Assembly: GCF_002002905.1 (NCBI RefSeq)
Contig: NZ_CP019509.1
Coordinates: 3,572,001 to 3,636,000 of the forward strand
Direction: 5' to 3'
DNA from: Aquaspirillum sp. LM1
GTDB lineage: Bacteria; Pseudomonadota; Gammaproteobacteria; Burkholderiales; Aquaspirillaceae
DNA: 64,000 nucleotides
Shown here: positions 60,023-64,000 of the stretch, piece by piece
Layout of the letters: each line of letters begins with the position of its first letter
Position numbering within the stretch: the first letter of the stretch is position 1
Position numbers and translations under genes: made by a program
Notes under the pieces: model-generated
The model's database searches: none
The model's input: the letters and a program-made list of their open reading frames with translations, nothing else
What the model was told of the DNA's origin: nothing

Positions 60023-61075
60023 ATGGCACATCTGCACGATACCGGTTACAAGTTCCTGTTTTCACACGCCGATCTGGTGCGTGAGCTGCTGGAAACCTTC
60101 GCCCCGCCAGGCCTGGCCCCCTTGCTGGACTACGCCACCCTGCGCCGCGAAACCGGCAGTTTTATCACCCCGGCCATGAAACAGCGTGAAGACGATATTG
60201 TCTGGTCGGTCGAGTTGAGCGGCCAGCGCATCTATCTGTATCTGCTGCTGGAGTTTCAATCCTCGGTGGACCGAGGCATGCCGGTGCGGATCATGCAATA
60301 TGTGTCGGCCTTGTATGACCATCTGGTGCGCAGCAAAACCGTTGACCTGGCCCAGGGCTTGCCGCCCGTGCTGCCGATTGTGTTGTATAACGGCGACGCC
60401 CGCTGGAAGTACAGCCCGGAAGTGTTCAACCTGATCCAGCCGCATCCCACGGTATTGAGCGAATTCCAGCCACGGCTGAAGTTCTGGCTGCTGGACGAAG
60501 GCCGTTTCAGCGCCAACTATCTGGAAGGCTTGCAAGGCGTGGTGGCGGCCATCTTCCGGATGGAACACCCGAATGACACCGAAGAAACCCGACAGGCCAT
60601 CCGCTATTTTGGCCAGATGGTGGCCGACTCACCGTTCAGGGCAAGCATTGGCCGGGCCGCGATGGAGTGGCTGCACTACCGCCTGAGCCACAAAATGCCA
60701 GGCCTGGATGTCCCTGATATCGACCAACTGCTGAAAGGAACCGACATGCTGGAAACCCGCGTGGCCAAATGGCGTAGTGACGCAGTGCTGGAAGGAAAAC
60801 GGGAAGGGCTGCAGGAGGGAAGGCAGGAAGGACGGCGAGAGGGCCGACAGGAAGGGCGGCAAGAAGGGCGAAAAGAAGGACGGCAGGAGGGCCGACAGGA
60901 AGCGGAACACAGCACCCGGCTTCAGCTGTTGCAACTGCTGCTCAACAAGCGCTTTGGCCCGCTCGATCCGGCGATTCTGGCACGCTTGCCACTGGCCAGC
61001 ACGGCCCAGTTGGATGACTGGTTTCAGCGCGCGCTGGATGCTGCCAGCCTGGCTGAGGTGTTTGACCTGCACTGA
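60023..61075 (+). CDS. rpn: Rpn-6: recombination-promoting nuclease, second subfamily, longest tail
   Basis: A 350-residue protein. Asp58 lies in REDDIVW, and Glu77 and Gln79 in LLLEFQSS. Nine Gly tetrads (VLEG to RQEG) and a terminal RQEA lie near 254-293. The C-terminus is NKRFGPLDPAILARLPLASTAQLDDWFQRALDAASLAEVFDLH. TACAAT ends five bases before the ATG and no Shine-Dalgarno is present. It is the first of three tandem copies inserted between the barrel gene and the cyclase gene. Confidence 0.88.
   Translation: MAHLHDTGYKFLFSHADLVRELLETFAPPGLAPLLDYATLRRETGSFITPAMKQREDDIVWSVELSGQRIYLYLLLEFQSSVDRGMPVRIMQYVSALYDHLVRSKTVDLAQGLPPVLPIVLYNGDARWKYSPEVFNLIQPHPTVLSEFQPRLKFWLLDEGRFSANYLEGLQGVVAAIFRMEHPNDTEETRQAIRYFGQMVADSPFRASIGRAAMEWLHYRLSHKMPGLDVPDIDQLLKGTDMLETRVAKWRSDAVLEGKREGLQEGRQEGRREGRQEGRQEGRKEGRQEGRQEAEHSTRLQLLQLLLNKRFGPLDPAILARLPLASTAQLDDWFQRALDAASLAEVFDLH
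60746..61075 (+). CDS. Putative internally started RpnS of Rpn-6
   Basis: ATG at codon 242 (MLETRVAKW), with AAAGGA (60734-60739) six bases upstream, predicts 109 residues, the longest RpnS here. Confidence 0.5.
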   Translation: MLETRVAKWRSDAVLEGKREGLQEGRQEGRREGRQEGRQEGRKEGRQEGRQEAEHSTRLQLLQLLLNKRFGPLDPAILARLPLASTAQLDDWFQRALDAASLAEVFDLH

Positions 61076-61128
61076 GCGCCAGCGACTTATCTGGATGCTA
61101 TATCAGCGCCTGCACGTTATGATACCCC

Positions 61129-62133
61129 ATGGCACATCTGCACGATACCGGCTACAAGTTCCTGTTTTCACACGCCGACCTGGTGCGTGAGCTGCTGGAA
61201 ACCTTCGCTCCACCAGGCCTGGCCCCCTTGCTGGACTACGCCACCCTGCGCCGCGAAACCGGCAGTTTTATCACCCCGGCCATGAAACAGCGTGAAGACG
61301 ATATTGTCTGGTCGGTCGAGCTGAGCGGCCAGCGCATCTATCTGTATCTGCTGCTGGAGTTTCAATCCTCGGTGGACCGGGGCATGCCGGTGCGGATCAT
61401 GCAATATGTGTCGGCCTTGTATGACCATCTGGTGCGCAGCAAAACCGTTGACCTGGCCCAGGGTTTGCCGCCCGTGCTGCCGATTGTGTTGTATAACGGC
61501 GACGCCCGCTGGAAGCACAGCCCGGAAGTGTTCGACCTGATCCAGCCGCACCCCACGGTACTGAGCGAATTCCAGCCACGGCTGAAGTTCTGGCTGCTGG
61601 ACGAAGGCCGTTTCAGCGCCAACTATCTGGAAGGCTTGCAAGGCGTGGTGGCGGCCATTTTCCGGATGGAACACCCGAACGACACCGAAGAAACCCGACA
61701 GGCCATCCGCTATTTTGGCCAGATGGTGGCCGATTCACCGTTCAGGGCAAGTATTGGCCGGGCCGCGATGGAATGGCTGCACTACCGCCTGAGCCATAAA
61801 ATGCCAGGCCTGGATGTCCCTGATATCGACCAACTGCTGAAAGGAACCGACATGCTGGAAACCCGCGTGGCCAAATGGCGTAGTGACGCAGTGCTGGAAG
61901 GAAAACGGGAAGGGCTTCAGGAAGGGCGAAAAGAAGGACGGCAGGAAGGCCGGCAAGAAGCGGAACACAGCACCCGGCTTCAACTGTTGCAACTGCTGCT
62001 CAATAAGCGCTTTGGCCCGCTTGATCCGGCCATTCTGGCCCGCTTGCCACTGGCCAGCACCGCCCAGCTGGATGACTGGTTTCAGCGCGCGCTGGATGCT
62101 GCCAGCCTGGCCGAGGTGTTTGACCTGCACTGA
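61129..62133 (+). CDS. rpn: Rpn-7: recombination-promoting nuclease
   Basis: A 334-residue paralogue of Rpn-6, 16 residues (four tetrads) shorter. The spacer to Rpn-6 is 53 bases and is repeated exactly before Rpn-8. TATGAT ends five bases before the ATG. Its 3' third differs from Rpn-6 and Rpn-8 by many silent changes, for example CTCAATAAGCGC against CTCAACAAGCGC. Confidence 0.88.
   Translation: MAHLHDTGYKFLFSHADLVRELLETFAPPGLAPLLDYATLRRETGSFITPAMKQREDDIVWSVELSGQRIYLYLLLEFQSSVDRGMPVRIMQYVSALYDHLVRSKTVDLAQGLPPVLPIVLYNGDARWKHSPEVFDLIQPHPTVLSEFQPRLKFWLLDEGRFSANYLEGLQGVVAAIFRMEHPNDTEETRQAIRYFGQMVADSPFRASIGRAAMEWLHYRLSHKMPGLDVPDIDQLLKGTDMLETRVAKWRSDAVLEGKREGLQEGRKEGRQEGRQEAEHSTRLQLLQLLLNKRFGPLDPAILARLPLASTAQLDDWFQRALDAASLAEVFDLH
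61852..62133 (+). CDS. Putative internally started RpnS of Rpn-7
   Basis: ATG at codon 242, with AAAGGA (61840-61845) six bases upstream, predicts 93 residues with five tetrads and RQEA. Confidence 0.5.
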   Translation: MLETRVAKWRSDAVLEGKREGLQEGRKEGRQEGRQEAEHSTRLQLLQLLLNKRFGPLDPAILARLPLASTAQLDDWFQRALDAASLAEVFDLH

Positions 62134-62186
62134 GCGCCAGCGACTTATCTGGATGCTATATCAGCGCCTGCACGTTATGATACCCC

Positions 62187-63191
62187 ATGGCACATCTGCA
62201 CGATACCGGCTACAAGTTCCTGTTTTCACACGCCGACCTGGTGCGTGAGCTGCTGGAAACCTTCGCTCCACCAGGCCTGGCCCCCTTGCTGGACTACGCC
62301 ACCCTGCGCCGCGAAACCGGCAGTTTTATCACCCCGGCCATGAAACAGCGTGAAGACGATATTGTCTGGTCGGTCGAGCTGAGCGGCCAGCGCATCTATC
62401 TGTATCTGCTGCTGGAGTTTCAATCCTCGGTGGACCGGGGCATGCCGGTGCGGATCATGCAATATGTGTCGGCCTTGTATGACCATCTGGTGCGCAGCAA
62501 AACCGTTGACCTGGCCCAGGGTTTGCCGCCCGTGCTGCCGATTGTGTTGTATAACGGCGACGCCCGCTGGAAGCACAGCCCGGAAGTGTTCGACCTGATC
62601 CAGCCGCACCCCACGGTACTGAGCGAATTCCAGCCACGGCTGAAGTTCTGGCTGCTGGACGAAGGCCGTTTCAGCGCCAACTATCTGGAAGGCTTGCAAG
62701 GCGTGGTGGCGGCCATTTTCCGGATGGAACACCCGAACGACACCGAAGAAACCCGACAGGCCATCCGCTATTTTGGCCAGATGGTGGCCGATTCACCGTT
62801 CAGGGCAAGTATTGGCCGGGCCGCGATGGAATGGCTGCACTACCGCCTGAGCCATAAAATGCCAGGCCTGGATGTCCCTGATATCGACCAACTGCTGAAA
62901 GGAACCGACATGCTGGAAACCCGCGTGGCCAAATGGCGTAGTGACGCAGTGCTGGAAGGAAAACGGGAAGGGCTTCAGGAAGGGCGAAAAGAAGGACGGC
63001 AGGAGGGCCGACAGGAAGCGGAACACAGCACCCGGCTTCAGCTGTTGCAACTGCTGCTCAACAAGCGCTTTGGCCCGCTCGATCCGGCGATTCTGGCACG
63101 CTTGCCACTGGCCAGCACGGCCCAGTTGGATGACTGGTTTCAGCGCGCGCTGGATGCTGCCAGCCTGGCTGAGGTGTTTGACCTGCACTGA
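62187..63191 (+). CDS. rpn: Rpn-8: recombination-promoting nuclease, mosaic of Rpn-7 and Rpn-6
   Basis: A 334-residue protein identical in sequence to Rpn-7. At DNA level its 5' three quarters agree with Rpn-7 (for example GCCATTTTCCGG and AGCCATAAAATG) while its 3' end, from about 63001, agrees with Rpn-6. The switch lies in the tetrad tract. It has the same 53-base upstream spacer and TATGAT box as Rpn-7. The next gene is convergent, 19 bases away. Confidence 0.88.
   Translation: MAHLHDTGYKFLFSHADLVRELLETFAPPGLAPLLDYATLRRETGSFITPAMKQREDDIVWSVELSGQRIYLYLLLEFQSSVDRGMPVRIMQYVSALYDHLVRSKTVDLAQGLPPVLPIVLYNGDARWKHSPEVFDLIQPHPTVLSEFQPRLKFWLLDEGRFSANYLEGLQGVVAAIFRMEHPNDTEETRQAIRYFGQMVADSPFRASIGRAAMEWLHYRLSHKMPGLDVPDIDQLLKGTDMLETRVAKWRSDAVLEGKREGLQEGRKEGRQEGRQEAEHSTRLQLLQLLLNKRFGPLDPAILARLPLASTAQLDDWFQRALDAASLAEVFDLH
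62910..63191 (+). CDS. Putative internally started RpnS of Rpn-8
   Basis: ATG at codon 242, with AAAGGA (62898-62903) six bases upstream, predicts 93 residues, the same protein as RpnS of Rpn-7. Confidence 0.5.
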   Translation: MLETRVAKWRSDAVLEGKREGLQEGRKEGRQEGRQEAEHSTRLQLLQLLLNKRFGPLDPAILARLPLASTAQLDDWFQRALDAASLAEVFDLH

Positions 63192-63210
63192 GCGCCCTCC
63201 GTGCATCTCG

Positions 63211-64000
63211 TTACCCGGCGTGTCCCCGACCTACCGTAAACACCGCCATCATCGACTCGGTACCACGCAGCTGAATGCTGCCCAGCGGAATCAGCGTGTG
63301 CTGGGTGATGCGGCTGGCGGCTTCGCTGCCAATGATGATATCTGCCGGCAGGGTGCGCGCGGCGGATTCCAGCCGTGAGGCAAAGTTGATGCAGTCGCCC
63401 ACGGCGGTATAGCTGCTGCGGAAGGTGGTGCCCAGGTCGCCCACCAGTGCCAGGCCGCTTTCGATGCCGATGCGCACGCGCAATGGCGGCAGCGCCTCGG
63501 CATGGCGTTGCTGGTTGAGCGCAGCCACTGCCTGCAAAATATCCAGTGCCGCTGACACCGCGCTGTCAGCCTGTTCCGGGCAGGGCAGCGGCGCGCCCCA
63601 GAACGCCACCAGGCCATCTCCGGTGTATTTGTCCAGGGTGCCGCTGTGCGCCAGGACGGGCGCGGTCAGCCGTTCGAGAAAGTCCCGGATCAGCCGGGCG
63701 GCGTCGGGCAGCGACAGCGCGGCCATGGTGCGAGTGTAGCTTTCCATGTCGGCTATCAGGATGGTGACTTCGCGCAGGGTGGGGGTCAGGGTGTCGAGCA
63801 TACCCCGGCGCACCAGTTCATTGAGCACCGATGGCGCGACATAGCGGGAAAACGTGCTGAGCAGGCGCTTGTTGCGCTGCTGGGTTTGCCACCATTCAAA
63901 CGGGATGGCGGTGGCCAGTAGCAGCAAATAGGCGCTGAGTGGCGCGCTGATGGACCACTCGGCCCCGCGCTGCACGCCCCACAGCCCGAGCAGCAGCCAG
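63211..64000 (-). CDS. Class III adenylate/guanylate cyclase, C-terminal part
   Basis: The frame is open to the window edge, so the N-terminal part is missing. What is seen is the last membrane helices (LLLGLWG and SAYLLLLATAIPFEW), a linker helix LLSTFSRYVAPSVLNELV typical of CHASE2 cyclases, and the catalytic domain. The latter has VTILIADMESYTRTMA with a metal-binding Asp, DKYTGDGLVAFWGAP with the second Asp, RVRIGIESG and the transition-state segment AVGDCINFASRLE. FecR, TPR-barrel and CHASE2-cyclase genes often cluster, so the Rpn trio probably entered between them. Confidence 0.85.
   Translation of the reverse strand, partial: WLLLGLWGVQRGAEWSISAPLSAYLLLLATAIPFEWWQTQQRNKRLLSTFSRYVAPSVLNELVRRGMLDTLTPTLREVTILIADMESYTRTMAALSLPDAARLIRDFLERLTAPVLAHSGTLDKYTGDGLVAFWGAPLPCPEQADSAVSAALDILQAVAALNQQRHAEALPPLRVRIGIESGLALVGDLGTTFRSSYTAVGDCINFASRLESAARTLPADIIIGSEAASRITQHTLIPLGSIQLRGTESMMAVFTVGRGHAG

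Noticed and set aside
38446-63191. Rpn genes as insertion-sequence transposases
   Set aside because: Databases often label them putative transposases, but no terminal inverted repeats or target duplications flank the units. They occur as clean tandem gene copies with conserved spacers, and the family is a PD-(D/E)XK nuclease.

Overview
The window reads as chromosomal DNA of a GC-rich betaproteobacterium, most likely Neisseriales/Chromobacteriaceae. This rests on the style of SecA with its SEC-C tail, a DUF721 (DciA-type) gene divergent from secA, the split transhydrogenase pntAA-pntAB-pntB, and dRS3-like inverted repeats of the Neisseria type. Genus is not determinable by reading alone. I saw no tRNA, rRNA, CRISPR array or prophage.

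1-19.7 kb is mostly ordinary chromosome: an ElaA-type GNAT, a hexapeptide acyltransferase, a DctB/DctD-type two-component pair split by two unrelated genes, a sulfonate/nitrate-type ABC importer, an OafA-type acyltransferase, secA, a DUF721 gene, a chemoreceptor, and a TetR plus Rph-like (rifampin phosphotransferase family) operon. 19.8-21.7 kb is a visibly AT-richer two-gene island (AAA ATPase plus TOPRIM protein, resembling PARIS/split-OLD defence pairs). It is flanked by a second, diverged copy of the 3' end of the Rph-like gene. 21.9-35.8 kb returns to core and accessory metabolism: flavodoxin/HxlR, a LysR-EmrAB-outer-membrane-factor efflux locus with a duplicated 34-bp box, proA, a TSUP transporter, pntAA/AB/B, a zinc-ribbon protein and DUF4189.

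36-44.6 kb starts with an OGT/SPINDLY-like glycosyltransferase and then becomes a repeat-rich accessory zone. It holds four intact tandem Rpn (recombination-promoting nuclease) genes, one Rpn pseudogene carrying a 216-bp MITE with a perfect 10-bp target duplication, further Rpn scraps, and HigBA and MazEF toxin-antitoxin modules. 45-54.5 kb holds three large repetitive RTX/S-layer-like proteins, two of which share an N-terminal module. 55-64 kb contains a fifth Rpn gene, an MqsRA island flanked by a duplicated 3' end of a FecR-domain gene, a divergent TPR/beta-barrel gene, three more tandem Rpn genes and the 3' part of a class III nucleotide cyclase.

The most interesting signal is the Rpn family. 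There are eight intact paralogues in two subfamilies. Their full-length starts have no Shine-Dalgarno but most carry a -10-like box 5-6 nt before ATG, as in leaderless mRNAs. Each gene also has an in-frame internal ATG at the same codon (239 or 242), behind a Shine-Dalgarno (AAGGAG, AAAGGA or a weaker AAAGGG). That start would give a separate C-terminal protein of 78-109 residues with a variable number of four-residue Gly tetrads. This matches the published toxin/antitoxin gene-within-gene architecture (RpnL/RpnS) of E. coli Rpn proteins. Rpn-8 is a mosaic of its two neighbours that switches inside the repeat tract, so the window also shows how the antitoxin part may be reshuffled.
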